In this document: piece by piece, positions 1-12,417 of the stretch
How the letters are laid out: each line of letters starts with the position of its first letter
How positions within the stretch are numbered: the first letter of the stretch is position 1
Assembly (NCBI GenBank): GCA_961205875.1
Contig: OY540810.1
Span: 25,110,001-25,174,000, forward strand
Source of the DNA: Sialis fuliginosa
Lineage: Eukaryota; Arthropoda; Insecta; Megaloptera; Sialidae
Direction: 5' to 3'
Length of the DNA stretch: 64,000 nucleotides
Program-made: the position numbers and the translations under genes
Notes under the pieces: generated by a model
What the model was told of the DNA's origin: nothing
Databases searched by the model: none
Seen by the model: only the letters and a program-made list of their open reading frames with translations

Positions 1-727
1 TTATCTGCAATCAAATGGCATATTTTGAAACCGATGTTCACTCACTGCATATTATAATAAACAAATCGTATTGAAGTGATAAGCAATCTTCAGATATTCT
101 TCTTGTCATATATCACAAGAGTAATTGTAAATAATTACTTATAACTGTAGTACGTAAAGATTGCAAGAATTATTTCAATTGGATTTAATTAGTACGAATT
201 CAATATATTAGGAATTAAAAATCTAACTTGCTAATTTAATTATTGAACCCTTTAACTACCCTCCGTATCAATTATTGTAGAACAAGATTATAAATTACAA
301 TTTTGAGAATATATATACGTATATATATATCATTAGATAATTAATGATATACTTATTTTATGAAAGGTTTTAGATATTTATTCGTGTATAAAATCGAATA
401 CGATTTCGAGGGTGGTGAATGGGTTAAACCTGTATTTAATGCAGTTTTTCCCAAATTAGATAAATATATACGATCATAAAATAAATTCTTATATTTCTGC
501 AAATGAATAATGCAACAAATATTATGAATTCTTATCTGATGATTAATACAAATTACTTTTGATAGAATAATAGACTATTATTTATCTTGCATGAAATGAA
601 ATCATTCATTTCCAAAAAGTACACACATTTCATACAAAAGATAATATTTATTGAAATTATATATGTATAATATCATATATTATGCATGAATTTAAGCAGC
701 AATAATTTACATTAATTAAATAAATAC
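1..727 (-). other. Intron 1 of misshapen-like kinase gene (partial)
   Basis: This stretch lies directly downstream, on the minus strand, of a GT splice donor at 727-726 and runs off the left edge. It is AT-rich. I see no further kinase exon on the minus strand, so the next coding exon should lie outside the window. No repeat with recognisable ends was found. Confidence 0.6.
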
Positions 728-793
728 CTTCAAAGCATTCAAATCGATATCATCTAAAGAACAATTTACTGAAGGAGTCAATTGATGCGCCAT
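728..793 (-). CDS. msn: misshapen/MAP4K4/TNIK-type Ste20 kinase, first coding exon
   Basis: Read on the minus strand from ATG at 793-791, this exon encodes 22 residues, beginning MAHQLTPSVNCSLDDIDLNA and ending Leu-Lys, followed by a GTATTT donor in phase 0. From family knowledge, Drosophila Misshapen and its MAP4K4/TNIK relatives begin with an MAHQ..APSVNCSLDDIDL..LK stretch just before the kinase domain (DPAGIFELIEVVGNG...). Exon length, phase and the SVNCSLDDIDL core all fit. The protein is a Ste20/GCK-family kinase acting upstream of JNK and the Hippo pathway and on the actin cytoskeleton. The kinase and CNH domains are not in the window. The call rests on a short but distinctive peptide, so the gene identity is likely rather than proven. 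Confidence 0.8.
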
Positions 794-1428
794 CTTGGTA
801 TTGTGTCAATAAAAATGAATGCAAATCAAAACTTAACACACAAATAATTATATTTACAAACAATATTATGATTAAGCACTAACTAAAACATTATTTCAAC
901 ACGTATTTCATATTTATAGTTACTATTAAATTCATTCATATTCGTTTTTGAAGTCTGTAAAGCACAATAAGATTACATTACTACCGCAGCGACACTGCTG
1001 TCACATTTCTGAATCACTAATGGGTGGTCCGCGAACAACGTTCGTGTTCGATTTTGAACGTGTATCTTTCACAATTTTTTCTTTTGAATTGTGAATGTGA
1101 CTCAATTTTCTCACTAGAAATTATTCATTTAGAAAAGGCAACAATGAGTCTGTTCTCACATATTCTATCTTGTACTGACAAATCTTTTAACTGATTACTG
1201 AATTTATCAGATAGATAGGTACTAGGTACCCATGAAATAATATAAAATAAAACTGATAAGCATAATATGGATAATATGGTATACCTACATTATAAATTAT
1301 ATTTATAAAAGAAATCAGAAACACATGAAAAAGATCACAAAATGTATTTACTATCATAAAATAACTATATAGATGATTATATTATAATATATTAAGTTTA
1401 TTACCTACCTGTCTCCACAGCCTACCTC
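794..1428 (-). promoter_or_regulatory. 5' UTR / probable promoter region of the msn-like gene
   Basis: The 635 bases upstream of the start codon contain no other gene. Around 985-1070 the base composition becomes noticeably more GC-rich (the patch holding CCGCAGCGACACTGCTGTC and GGTCCGCGAACAACGTTCG) than the flanking AT-rich DNA, which suits a promoter or a 5' UTR. No TATA box or transcription start could be fixed. A transposon starts at 1429. Confidence 0.4.
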
Positions 1429-1700
1429 TAGGGTGACCAGGTCTCCGGTTTCGACCCGGAGTCTCAGGGTTTGCACACTGAATCTCCGGGTTCCGGGTTT
1501 GGGTACAATTTCTCCGGGTTTTGCAAAAAATGACGACGACTAAAAAAAAGAAGGTCGTCAAAAAATAGAGCAGGGGACATAATAGTGCAGATTATGGTAA
1601 CAAATTTTATGAAAATAAAAATAAAATAGATTAGATAAAATAAAAAAGGGGTCTTCATTTACATCTCAGGGTTTACCAAAACTAAAATCTGGTCACCGTA
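1429..1700. mobile_element. hAT-like MITE, 272 bp
   Basis: The ends are TAGGGTGACCAG on the left and CTGGTCACCGTA on the right, an inverted pair with one mismatch. The flanks are an 8-bp target-site duplication with one mismatch: cctacctc at 1421-1428 and cctaactc at 1701-1708. Eight-base duplications and TAGGGTGACCAG-type ends are typical of non-autonomous hAT elements. The interior has CCGGGTT-rich direct repeats and no coding capacity. A truncated relative begins at 61657. Confidence 0.8.
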
Positions 1701-1708
1701 CCTAACTC

Positions 1709-2060
1709 AGACTCATGGCCCTCACAAAGAGGTGGGGGGCTGAAAGGGGTTTAGCCTGTGGGGCATGGGGGCTCTGCGCGGCAAGTCGAGTTTTTTTTAT
1801 CGTTGTCAAAAAATATGTCTTATGCCGTGCTTATAGACCGAAAAGTGTTTTAAAATATCGTGTTTTGTTTTTTTTATCTAAATACGGCATTAGGTTTCTT
1901 AGCGGGAGGGGCCCGTCAAAAATCCTGACCTAGGGGCCCGCGATAGGATGTGGCAGCCATGACCTGCCATAAATTTTTATTTTATCTAATTTCATAACAA
2001 TCCGATTGCAGGGCATAACTGGGGGGTTTTTATAGTTTCTATGCTCACAATATTTTAAAG
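1709..2060. mobile_element. Transposon remnant, GC-richer than surroundings
   Basis: A stretch with runs such as GAGGTGGGGGGCTGAAAGGG and GCGGGAGGGGCCCG that looks like decayed transposon interior. It is interrupted by the small element at 1823-1889. The open frame across 1715-1933 matches no protein I recognise and is treated as chance. Confidence 0.4.
1823..1889. mobile_element. Harbinger-like MITE, internally deleted (67 bp)
   Basis: Ends TGCCGTGCTTATAGAC and the reverse complement of TCTAAATACGGCA, flanked by TTA at 1820-1822 and 1890-1892. The same ends and the same TTA flanks occur at 61513-61655, which identifies a family. A 3-bp TWA duplication is the hallmark of PIF/Harbinger. Confidence 0.65.
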
Positions 2061-2905
2061 CGCCCGACAATTCAGGATTCATTTCGGATTCATCGAATTA
2101 AACGATGTGAAGCTAAAGCTACTCTTTACTTAAAATAATAATTAATAAAAGTTTCAATAAATAATAAATTCGTTTTTAAATCCGCTCTTATACAAACAAC
2201 TTTATTAAAAATAAATCGCATCATTTCTTTATAAATTAAATTAAATTCCTTTCGACTTTTCAGTAATATTTATTCAGTGAAATTTTTATATTACTGGACT
2301 AAAAATTTAATAATTAAATAAAATAAAATTTAATATATACAAATATTTTATAACAAGCTAATTATGAGCACAAATAAAAATAAAGATAAATTATACATTT
2401 ACAAAAAAGATTATAATTATTTTGTCGTGCGGTCTACCGTTTTCATATAATATGCAGTGTGAATCCAAAAGGGACCCCTACCGCCCACCGGTCGAAATAT
2501 AACAGTGCAATTACGTATTTATTACGATTACGTTTAAATAATCGATAATACAAAACTTCAGTTTTGGCGCCCCAAATTAAATGGTACTCTAACAATCATT
2601 CTAAATTTGTATACCATTATTCCAATACTACGGCTACTATAAATACAATAAAAAAATTATTTTTGTTTTTCATAACAATAAAAAATATTACTAAAAATAC
2701 ATTTTTCAAAAATGTTCACTCCCAAATTTTTTTTCTAGAAAAAATTATGTTTTGATGACAGTGATTCCAACGTTTAATTATAATAATTATAATATTAAAA
2801 AAATGTAAGATAGAAATATAGATTAATGTTTAGTATTACAGACTAGCTAACAAAATTTGCTAGCTTACAAACACTTTCAAATTATTATTCTGCGATACCG
2901 TGATA
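2061..2905. other. AT-rich intergenic DNA
   Basis: No gene, hairpin element or tandem array recognised. One GC-richer patch at 2466-2500 (GACCCCTACCGCCCACCGGT) has no identified partner. Confidence 0.5.
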
Positions 2906-2909
2906 TTAA

Positions 2910-4271
2910 CCCTTTGGACGCGTAACACGAAAAAAAAATATGCTCTAAAGAATGCAGTTTTGCCACCAAAAATAAAATGTTCCAAAAAATTTTTAAAATA
3001 TTTTTTTTATTATGTACCTACTTAATGTAAGACATCAAATAAAATATTTATAAAACATGGGCGTCGCATGGTTTTAATTTTGAAGGGGGTAGAAAGAATA
3101 AAAAAATTAATTAAAGAAAACAAAACAGCAATTATTAAATAAATTAAACTTTATTAGAGTAACAGTATGAACATACATAATATATATATAAATGTATTAC
3201 GAAATTAATTACAACCCTCCATACGCGACAGGGGGTGAAATATATAATTTTTCCTTTACTTGATTTTTATTCGATATACAAAATCGTAAATATCTCGGCT
3301 CCTATGCGAGATATGGGTTTGTTTCCCCCCCCTAAAACTCCCTCCAACGTAGTATTTTTCCCACAGGATCAAATAAAACTAATTCAACCCTCCATACGTA
3401 ACAGGAGATGAAATTAAAAACAAAATTAAACATTATACAAAGTCGTAAATATTTTGGATCTTAGTTCAAATTGCAAAAACCCACCCCCTGTCTACCCTCG
3501 CCATTAGGGGTTGAATGTCGAAATTTTTATTTTTTTAAAACTATTTTGTCCGAATTCATCTTTATGCAGATAAACATATCAAAAACCCACCCTCGACCCC
3601 TTCCTACACTATTAGGCGTTGAATGTAAATTTTTTTTTTATTGAATATTATTTTGTCCGAATTTAAAAATTTAACACCAATCCCTCCCATCCCTCTACTC
3701 CCTAGGGGTCGAATTTTCAAAAATGTTATTTGCCTTGTAGTGTACCTGTACCAAGTTTCATTCGAGTAAATACAAAAAAAATATTTTTCTCATACAAACT
3801 TTTCCACCCCCTTGCAACATCTTAAGGGTTGAATTTTGGAAAATGCTGAAATATCTTTTTCATTATATGTATGTATGGTAGAGTATTTATATTAAATTTC
3901 ACGTAAATCCAACAAAAAAAAGTTTTCCCATACAAAATTTTACTACCCCTTACAACCCCTCAGTGGTTGAATTTTGGTAAATGTTTAAATACGTGTTTCA
4001 TTATTTGTATAGTTTTTTAAGTTTCAAGTAACCACCAAAAAAAATATTTTTTACCATATAAAATTTTACAACCCTTTTTATCCCCGTGGGGGTTGAATTT
4101 TGAAAAATCCTATTTTAGTGGGTGCTTACATCGTAAAAGGAAGACACCCCTGAAATTTCATGTTTCTAGGTCCACGGGTACATTTTTTATAAGCCGTGGA
4201 CTATAGTCGATTTACGCGTTGAAAGGTAATAAAAAAACAAGCGACTTTAGTCGCTTTACGCGTCCAAAGGG
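2910..4271. mobile_element. piggyBac-like element, non-autonomous (1362 bp)
   Basis: Ends CCCTTTGGACGCGTAA and TTACGCGTCCAAAGGG are perfect inverted repeats, flanked by TTAA at 2906-2909 and 4272-4275. TTAA targets and CCC ends define piggyBac. No transposase frame is present. The interior is built of about six diverged copies of a motif with GGGGTTGAATTTT (near 3506, 3614, 3707, 3827, 3964 and 4090) and two copies of an ACCCTCCATACGyrACAGG segment (near 3213 and 3387). Related interior sequence occurs at 63936-64000. Confidence 0.85.
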
Positions 4272-4275
4272 TTAA

Positions 4276-4680
4276 ATATAAAAAAAATTGAACAGTGTAA
4301 ATTAACCTTTAGTATGCAACCTGCAACCGCTGCGCTGCAACGGCTGCAACTATTGAATTATGTATCAACAAAACATTAGCCAACTTATCAAATTTTAAAA
4401 ATATTAATATTGTAATAATTACTAAACTTAATTAATATGAATAAATATACAAAGTAATTATTGGGTAGGCACTAGTTTGTATTGTTTTGTATATTATTAT
4501 GTGATTATTATTAGAAATAATAAAGATATCTATTTTTAGAAATCTTTATGTTGGCTGTTGTTATTGCTTCTTGAAATATTGCTAGCTTCAATTGACTGCT
4601 ATAATTGTCAATTTGTGATCAACTTTAAGGATTTTGTTATTTATCGTCCTTAATTTTTTAAGGATATACAGAACACAATA
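4276..4680 (+). promoter_or_regulatory. NDUFA2 upstream region
   Basis: Intergenic sequence between the piggyBac-like element and the NDUFA2 start codon. It holds a short GC-rich cluster at 4316-4352 made of repeated CTGCAAC/CGGCTGCAAC words. The transcription start is not visible. The core promoter most likely lies within the last 200 bases, but this is inferred from position only. Confidence 0.35.
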
Positions 4681-6901
4681 ATGGCACAAGCAGTTCGATT
4701 TGCTTCTAAATTAAAAGAGCTTAGAATACATTTATGTCAGACAGGATCTGCCAGTAAAGGTGTAAGGTATTATTATTTAAGAATTTTAAATTAATTCATT
4801 TTTAAATATTTTCTTCTATTTTCTTTTCAGGGATTTCATTGAAAAATATTACATACCTATTAAAACGAACAATCCAAATATTCCTATTTTAGTCAGGGAA
4901 TGCGCTGGAATTCAACCACGAATGTGGGCACGATATGGTAATTTTTTAAATTTCATTATATAATTAATTAATCATTAACATTTCAATAACTATCAAGGAT
5001 CTCCTATGAATTTAGAAACTAAAATGTTATAGAGTATGTTACGATATTGCTTCATGAAAAAAAGTTACAAATATCAAAAATTTCCATTTGATATCACTAT
5101 AATAAGAATTATTAACCAATTTTCATGGTTTCACTTAAAGTTGCTATAATCATAAGAGACTAATTTTATACCAACAATAATGGCATTTATAAGATAAGTA
5201 GGTCACTTAGTTGGGGGTAAACTTTAAAATATAATGTGTTCTGAATTAAGCAAAATAAGTCTGAAAAGTGAAACCTGTGTATAAATAAATAGTTTTCAAA
5301 TGCCAAAGATTTTATTTCCAAATACCAGTAGCAGTAAATTATAAAAAAAAATTGTATGTGTACTTATGTACACACGTTAGAAGTTGTACTTCTTTGGCGT
5401 GATTGAAAATCAAAAACCAATAACCTCAAATAAGTATAAAAATATAGCAATACTCTGTTAAATATAATTAAATATCGGTATGGAGAACCATACATGACTT
5501 CCATGTTTTTTCTATCTTTTTAAATAATTTTTAAATATACATTTTTTTAAATATTTTATTTATATAACCTACTACTATGAATATACATATCGTAATACAT
5601 TTAAAAAAACATATATACTTACAACGGTTACAGCTCTTTTTGCCATTTGTATATAAATATTAGTTTTCTAATGTCAAAAATATAATTCACATTCGTAGAA
5701 AAACTAATTTGACAATTTCAATATAGTTGCATTTGTTTCCAAGGTAACATGAATTAATGACATATTAGTATTTAAAATTCAAATTTCAAGTGTGTTTTTC
5801 ATCCCTTTAATGGCTGTTTAGGCACGTACAAATAATAAATGTCCCTTAGATTTAATTGAACTGCAAATGTACCAAATCTTATCAAAATTAGTGAGATAAT
5901 ACTCGCAATATTCACTTTTTAGACGAAAAAAGTTACAAAATTTCGAATATTTCCAAAACCCCTAATCCGATGAGCACCAAAATCAATAGGTCTGGAGTAC
6001 TCACTGAGACAAACATTTTCCCCAAAAATAATTCAGATCGGTGCATTTTTACAGTAGTTATCGTGAACGAAAAAAATCTACATACTGACACACAGACACA
6101 CGCACAGCCGCCATGCGGAAATTAACTTTTCTTTACGTTTTGAAGTTAGTACAATCAGAATTTGTCATTTTCTCGGACACGATTTTTCGATGGTATTACA
6201 ATACTTCCATTTCTTTCAGAACATGGAAGTAAAAATTTAATTTAATTATAAAATTTATATAGAACTATGTATTAGATTATTGGATTTAAGCAAACATAAT
6301 GATAAAGTACTTATCGAAACTTTTATTGATTTAATATAAAAAGACTTTTGTTAATAATGAAAACTTAACTTCAAATATTTAAAAAAATACTTGTCAAACT
6401 TGTCTCGAGTGATTTTAGCTGTATATACCATAGACATGACATAGAGCGTGAATCACGCATCTTATTAAAAAATGACTTGTTACAAAAGAAAGATAGAGCA
6501 TGTGTTATGCATACAGTCTATGGTATAGTAGCATTACTAAAATTTCACCTTGAATGTGCATTTCATTTCCGATGCATTACTAAAATATTACCCTCAACGT
6601 GCCTAAAGAAGTATAATTTCAAAAAGAAAGACGGTTGAAGTTCTAATTATGTTATACAATATAAATTCTTTACAATTTTATCAGATAAAGAATAATTAAC
6701 ACTGAAAATGCAAGTACAAATTATAAATGAGGCTATCATGACTACTGTTTTGATATATGTTTATTATTATTATTACCCAAATAATGTAACACAATATATA
6801 AAAAATCTTATTTTTCAGAATTGGGAAAAGAAACGTCAATTCCTCTCACAAACCTGAACGCAGATGATGTTCTTCAGAAAATGAAAAATTTAAATCAGTA
6901 G
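4681..6901 (+). CDS. NDUFA2: NADH dehydrogenase [ubiquinone] 1 alpha subcomplex subunit 2 (complex I B8 subunit)
   Basis: Three exons, 4681-4766, 4831-4937 and 6819-6901, with GT-AG introns join in frame to a 91-residue protein, the usual length for this family. It starts MAQAVRFASKLKELRIHLCQ and contains the family signature with Cys19, a VR-DFIEKYY helix, the NPNIPILVRECAG strand with Cys53, and the Q-P-R-MWARYE-GKE segment. NDUFA2 is a small thioredoxin-fold accessory subunit of mitochondrial complex I on the matrix arm. The two cysteines correspond to the redox-active pair of the family. Phases are 2 and 1 at the two introns. Intron 2 (4938-6818) is long because it has accumulated transposon sequence. 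There are no signs of decay. A polyadenylation signal lies about 120 bases past the stop. Confidence 0.95.
5340..6240. mobile_element. Decayed transposon in NDUFA2 intron 2
   Basis: Contains a phrase at 5352-5400 (ATGTGTACTTATGTACACAC followed by GTTAGAAGTTGTACTT) that recurs, slightly diverged, at 21778-21827 inside the large element. It also contains a GATCGGTGCATTTTTACAG ... ACAGACACACGC block at 6036-6104, typical of degenerate insect transposon ends. Boundaries are not resolved and no coding frame survives. Confidence 0.5.
6424..6527. repeat. Short inverted-repeat element (104 bp) in NDUFA2 intron 2
   Basis: TATACCATAGAC at the left end is the exact inverse of GTCTATGGTATA at the right end, and part of the interior also pairs (GAATCACGC and GCATGTGTTATGC are near-inverse). 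TA-rich flanks would suit a Tc1/mariner- or TTA-type MITE, but no duplication can be fixed. Confidence 0.55.
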
Positions 6902-7018
6902 TAATGTTTGAATATACTTACATAGTAAAAAATGTTATCAAATGCTTATTTTGTATTATTTTTAACTAGAATGTGATAGTTCTTTTATTTATATGTATGT
7001 TGTAAAGTATAAAAACAA

Positions 7019-7024
7019 AATAAA
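7019..7024 (+). terminator. NDUFA2 polyadenylation signal
   Basis: An AATAAA hexamer 118 bases after the NDUFA2 stop codon, at a normal distance for a short 3' UTR, followed by an ATTTCATTATGTC tract. Confidence 0.6.
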
Positions 7025-7030
7025 AATATT

Positions 7031-9384
7031 ATTTCATTATGTCAATATTTTTTAATCATAAGCAACATAATGGCAATGCTGAGTTTAAAATGTGAAGCTC
7101 TTTTGACAGCGTATCACATGAAAGCATTCAATTTACCATTATTCAGAAACATAAATTTAAACAAAAATTAATCTGTTATATATTCCGGGCATTGTGTCTT
7201 GACTTCATTTTTCCAAAAACAATATGGAAAATACAGTTATACAATGTGTACTTTTTATTACTTTACACGAATTAAAATAATCTGCCCTGGTCGGCACAAG
7301 ACTTGTTTATACATACAGAAGAAATTACATAACTTTAAAAAAATGTTGTTTTGTTGATGGCTTCTTATTTGCTTGATATTTCAACAGTTTAACACGTTTT
7401 TATTATTTTTATACATCTATTTAATTCACAATTCTAATAATAAATGCTCTTATATTATTAAAATTATTTTGAAATTCATAAAAGATACAGAAAAAAATTG
7501 GACATAATTTATAGAAAATAACGTTCTCTACAACTTTTATTATAAACAATTTTTTCTATTATGAACCATTTGAATTTAAAAAAAATGATTACAATAAAAA
7601 TTATAGACAATAATATTCTCTATAACTTGTATCTTAAATAGGGGTGTACCGGAATTCACGATTTTATTCCGGTTCCGGTTCCGGAATTTTTAAATTTTAT
7701 TACTGCTTTCTTACTAAGAAATTCATAAATAATACCTATACGTTATTTTTGTTTAAAAAATCAAACATAAATATAATAATTATGATATATAAAACATTTT
7801 ATTAGTAAAAATTTTAATGGAAATAAACATTTTATAACACAAATGCAGTGTTTTAACATTTTGTGAAGCAAAAGTATGATTGTAATTATAACATAAATTG
7901 ACTACAAAAAATAAGTAAATTTTTTTATAATAATATATTAACAAAATGTCATTATGTTACGGACATTGAACTGTTCATTTCAATTATACAGGGTCATATC
8001 AGGTGGTATAAAACTTGAACAGCTGATCGAAAAAAAAACGATTATAAAAAGAAAGATTGAGTGAAAATTTTGAAATCAGAGAACAATTTTTCTTTAAAAA
8101 AGATTGCAAAGCTTTTCGTATTTTCGATAACAACTCATAACAAAGATACAACGCTTTTTATTCATTATTGAATAAAAATCACAATTGCCATGGAAAACTA
8201 AAATATTTTTGTTAGTCGAGGCGTCGCGTCGGCCAAAACTACAACAATCACTCGAGTGCAATATTAAAAAGTCAAGTAAGCTTTGGAAAAAAGAATGGTT
8301 GATGTTTAAAATTTATTTAATATTTATTAAAATTCGTTGCTTATTTTGTTAATATACAGGGTGTTTGGTTCGGCGATACGAATATTTTGAAGGAAGTTAG
8401 AATGAGTCATTTGGAAGTGATTTAAGCAAATGTACCAATATACAAAGCGCAACAGTTTTTTTATATCAGTTATTTTAGTAAATTTTTGAAAAAACCTAGA
8501 TTTATACTTGTTAATCGCAAAAGTTCAAAAGTTAAAGAGCCTATATTTTTTAAACATGATTTATATATTACTTACTTAAATATTTATGCTACACTATCAG
8601 ATCAAAATAAAATTTATGAATAGCAAATATGGCTGGCTGCAGTTTAACATTTAAAAACTTTAAAACTTTGATAAAATTATTTCTTTAAAAAAATTATAAA
8701 ATCTAGTACAGATGTTCAGATGGTTTTAAAAACTGCTTTATTTTATACTCTTTCGAAAAACCTACCATAATACCTACATGAATTGGCTATTTTTGTTAAA
8801 AAAAACTTACATTTATTTCAGAAAGAGTAACATTTTTACATTTTTCCAAAGAGTCGATCGTAGTATAACTAGTATACTATTCTAAATAAGTCAGTAAGAA
8901 CGTGATGCGATACTTTTCAAACATTTTTTATACATATTGGACAGTATAACATCTCCTGTGCAAAGGATGAATCTTTCTTTTAAAAAATTTGGGGGGAGGG
9001 GATGAACAGAACATAAATTATAGATAAGAGCATTTTCTACAACTTTAATCTAAAACATTTTTTTCTACTGCGCAACGTTTCAAAAATAATTCTAAAAATT
9101 CAACATCAGTAAACATCCGTTTCCGGTTTAGTGATGGTTTTCAAAAATAGGTGGTGTGTATGCCATAAGGGTTCCGAAGTACGTACTACGTGGACTGTTT
9201 GAAGCCACTTACAGGTGCATTTTTGAGTTAGAAAAAAATATAAAAATAATGTCATATTCTACTAATTGAGATCTACATTTCGACACCCCACATGCCTAGA
9301 TATGAAAATAAAAATAAAAAATTCTATGACACCTCTACTTATTATTTCAAAATTTAAAATAATATTGTTGACTTTGCTACGAAA
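7031..9384. mobile_element. Transposon-derived intergenic stretch
   Basis: No gene. Several decayed repeats are visible: GGGGTGTACCGGAATTC and repeated CCGGTTCCGG words at 7642-7688; two ATACAGGG-type element starts near 7985 and 8355; and copies of a phrase running (G)AACATAAATTATAGA-AATAA-GTTCTCTACAACTTTTAT near 7500, 7600 and 9010. That phrase also occurs three times inside 13400-13750, as does the CAGTAAACATCCGTTTCCGG segment at 9108. The spread suggests scattered pieces of one family. Confidence 0.45.
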
Positions 9385-9392
9385 CGCCCAGT

Positions 9393-9735
9393 CAGTGGCG
9401 TAGTAAGAAAATTTTTCGGGGGGGGGGGTATGTTTGGTATGTGAAATTATTATTAGAGTTTCTAATCGAATGATCTAAAATTTTATTTTTATTTAATTTT
9501 ATGAGTAAAAAAAAAGGGTCACACAATTGAATGTTAAAGTTATTGTTGAAGACCTTTTTTTTTTTTTTAGTCATAATGAAGTACAATTAACTATAACATT
9601 TCATATTTCGGGGGGTGGGGGGGTTATTATCACAATAAAGGTAACTTAATTCAAAATTGTAATACTAATTTCATATATTTTAAAATTTTGGGGGGGGGTT
9701 TCAACCCCAAAACCTCCCCCGTTTCTACGCCACTG
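9393..9735. mobile_element. hAT-like MITE, 343 bp
   Basis: Ends CAGTGGCGTAG and CTACGCCACTG are perfect inverted repeats. They are flanked by an exact 8-bp direct repeat CGCCCAGT (9385-9392 and 9736-9743). The interior has long G runs near both ends and no gene. Confidence 0.9.
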
Positions 9736-9839
9736 CGCCCAGTGCTATAAAACAGCACTGCCATAAGTCCTATTCTCACGTCCACGTCGTAGACTCTGGG
9801 TACTGATGTAGCAGACGAGAAAGGGCGAGAGCGAGCCTC

Positions 9840-10141
9840 CAGCGCCTTAAAAATGAATATTTTCGGCTAAAGGAGTACACCCCTTCAGAAAACCGTGGTC
9901 CTCCAACGATCTGGGGGTTAAGCGCAAGGCTAACTAACTACCTTGCCTTGTAAAAAAAAACTTTGTTGAGAAATCTGAAGAAAAGCCTCGGAATGGACTG
10001 TCTAAACGGGAAAAGACGCGGCTACGTAAAAAGGATTATGCAAAACAGCTCCTGGGAAAACATAATTGGCAGCGAGATTCCCAAAACAGGACTGACTGGA
10101 GGCGACTAATTCAGAAGGCCAAGGCTCTACTCGGGCTGTAG
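9840..10141 (+). pseudogene. Fragment of a non-LTR retrotransposon (reverse transcriptase C-terminus)
   Basis: In one frame, about 40 codons ending with the TAG at 10139-10141 read as a basic stretch finishing with NRTDWRRLIQKAKALLGL. This resembles the end of the pol protein in RTE-like or similar insect LINEs, which often close with D-(R)-W-(R)-x-L-(V)-x-x-AK-x-x-x-GL. The upstream part (9840-9960) also looks transposon-derived but is out of frame. No 5' part is present, so this is a short dead fragment. The clade is a guess. Confidence 0.5.
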
Positions 10142-12417
10142 CGCCATTGGATATATATTGTTGACTTTAGTATTTATCGTTGGAAGTCCCACTAAAGCCT
10201 CTTTACCAATTTTTTCCAGATTTTTTGAGCCAGTAGTTACCGAGTTAAAGGGAAGGAGGGACAAAATAAAATACTGTTTGGAGCCCCCTGCTGACGCCAT
10301 ATTTGAGTTAATAGGGTCATATTCTACTAATTGAGATCTATATTTCGACACCTCACACGCCTCGGAATACACTTTTCTTGTGTTTTTTTTTAGATTTGCT
10401 TTAAAGCCCCCGCAGGCGCCATTTCACTGGTTTGGTTATACATTTTGACGTGCCACATGCCTTGGTATAAAAAAAATATTTTTTTTACCTGACTTTAGCT
10501 TCTTAGCGCTCCCCCCCCCCCCCCTGAAAATTTTTTTTTTTTCAATAAATTTGTACATATTTTACTAGAAAGCATCATTTTATATGTTCAGTAAAAATTT
10601 CAAATTTCTAGCTTATATAGTTTACGAGATATTTTGCTTCGACTGAAAAGGACGGACGGACGACAAAGTGAGTTAATATGGTTTCATCGGAACCTTAAAA
10701 ACATGCTCAAATTTCAAATTATAGACGGCATCACAATAAATGTTTCAATTTCTTCAACACTTGTTTGCATACACATATGTATGTGCATTGTGTATAAACA
10801 TTCTATAGGTAACAGGTGAATAACAAAACAATTTTGTTCGTAACAGCCAATCACAATGGAACTACTATAATCGGGGATTCAATGAAAAAACAGTATACAT
10901 AACTGGACATACAGGTGAAAATAAATGTTACGCTCATTTCAGTCTGACTGCGTCCGCGATAGAACAACTTCATTTTAAATGACTTCTACTTCTAACTTTA
11001 CTATAATCAAACTTTTTAAAGTTGTCACATGTCACAACAATGAAACTATTTGCATATAGTGTTGCGTTAATTGTTAATTACTTTATATGTTAATGACTTC
11101 AAGTTAAATTGTGTTAGTGTTTTTTTACTGTAATAATTAGTTTAGTTGTATTAATTCTGTCATGAAGTGCTAAAAAAACTGTTCTATATTTTCTAATGAT
11201 TGAAATAGGGATGTCACTCTTCAAAGATAATTTACTGGTAAGGTTATTTTAAGTTATTATACTCTCCAGATGTATTTTGTATGTTATAATTTATTAATTA
11301 TATGGAAAGAAAAAACATCTTACCTTCTATGTAGGTATATCGTGTCAGTTTCTATTGCTTACTTTTTTATCTATTAGGGATGTCCAATTTTGTCTTTTTT
11401 ATATTTATTATTATTTGTGATGTACCTTATTCATTATAACTGACAGTATTTTAAATTTATTTGTATAAATATTGATTGCTCAACATATTTTTTTTAGCAT
11501 TTACTGTAGTATTTAATAAAATATGTGTAATGTGTATGTAATTTTCTTTTTAGAAAATGCATAGGTAGACTGCATTTGCGTGATGGCATGTAAGAACAAA
11601 TTTAAATTCTATGCAGAAAAATGGGACAGTGTTTAAGCAAAATTAATTAACTTTTATAGCTTACTATACACTATTCACATTTAATATTTAAATTTATATT
11701 AGAAATTATTTTATTCATTTAAAAAAATATCTATTTTCTATCTACCTTTTGATTAATAGGAGTTACAGAAACTAGTTTTAAGAATAATTAAGGAAAATTA
11801 AATGCCTTATTTAGAATCACAACTATTGGCTTTCCTCTATATACATATTTGAAAACAACCGATTAGGTATATTAATATTATTATTTTAAATAAATATTTT
11901 ACACTTCTGTAAACAAAATATCGTAAACGTTGAAAATGTTTGATTTTTATAATAAAAAATATCATGATTTAGTTTTAAATGATATAATGTCACGTCAAAT
12001 TAACTTTAATAATTGTATTAAAATTATTAAAGTTAATGTTAAGAACAGCTACTATGATGACAATATTACTACTAAAAAAAAACTATTGTTCTAAAATACC
12101 GTATTTGAAAAATATAGGTAAAAAAATATTGGGAACCACTGGATTGAAAGGTAATAAAATAGTTGTCCTAATGTGGTCTAATGAACAAAATTAACTCGAT
12201 TAATTAAAAGCATAATATTCTAAATGAAATACCGCCAAATTAAATAAAACACGTTTTTGAATTTTTGTATATAATAGGGCAATATATGGGGGGGGGGGGG
12301 GAGGGAGTCCGTGTCGAGTGCCAAGGCAGTTGATTTATGGGTGTCTGAAGAGATGAAACAAAATATTATAATATATACTTAAGATGGTAATATAATATGA
12401 TAATATCCTTTTTTTAG
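10142..12417. other. Intergenic, no gene recognised
   Basis: Contains a segment near 10300-10360 (TCATATTCTACTAATTGAGA and on) that duplicates 9251-9300, homopolymer C/T runs at 10511-10542, and a G run near 12290. From 10900 the sequence is plain AT-rich with no supported feature. Confidence 0.4.

Noticed and set aside
10127-10372. Minus-strand open frame of 81 codons
   Set aside because: It overlaps a decayed retrotransposon tail and a segment duplicated at 9251-9300; no recognisable protein.
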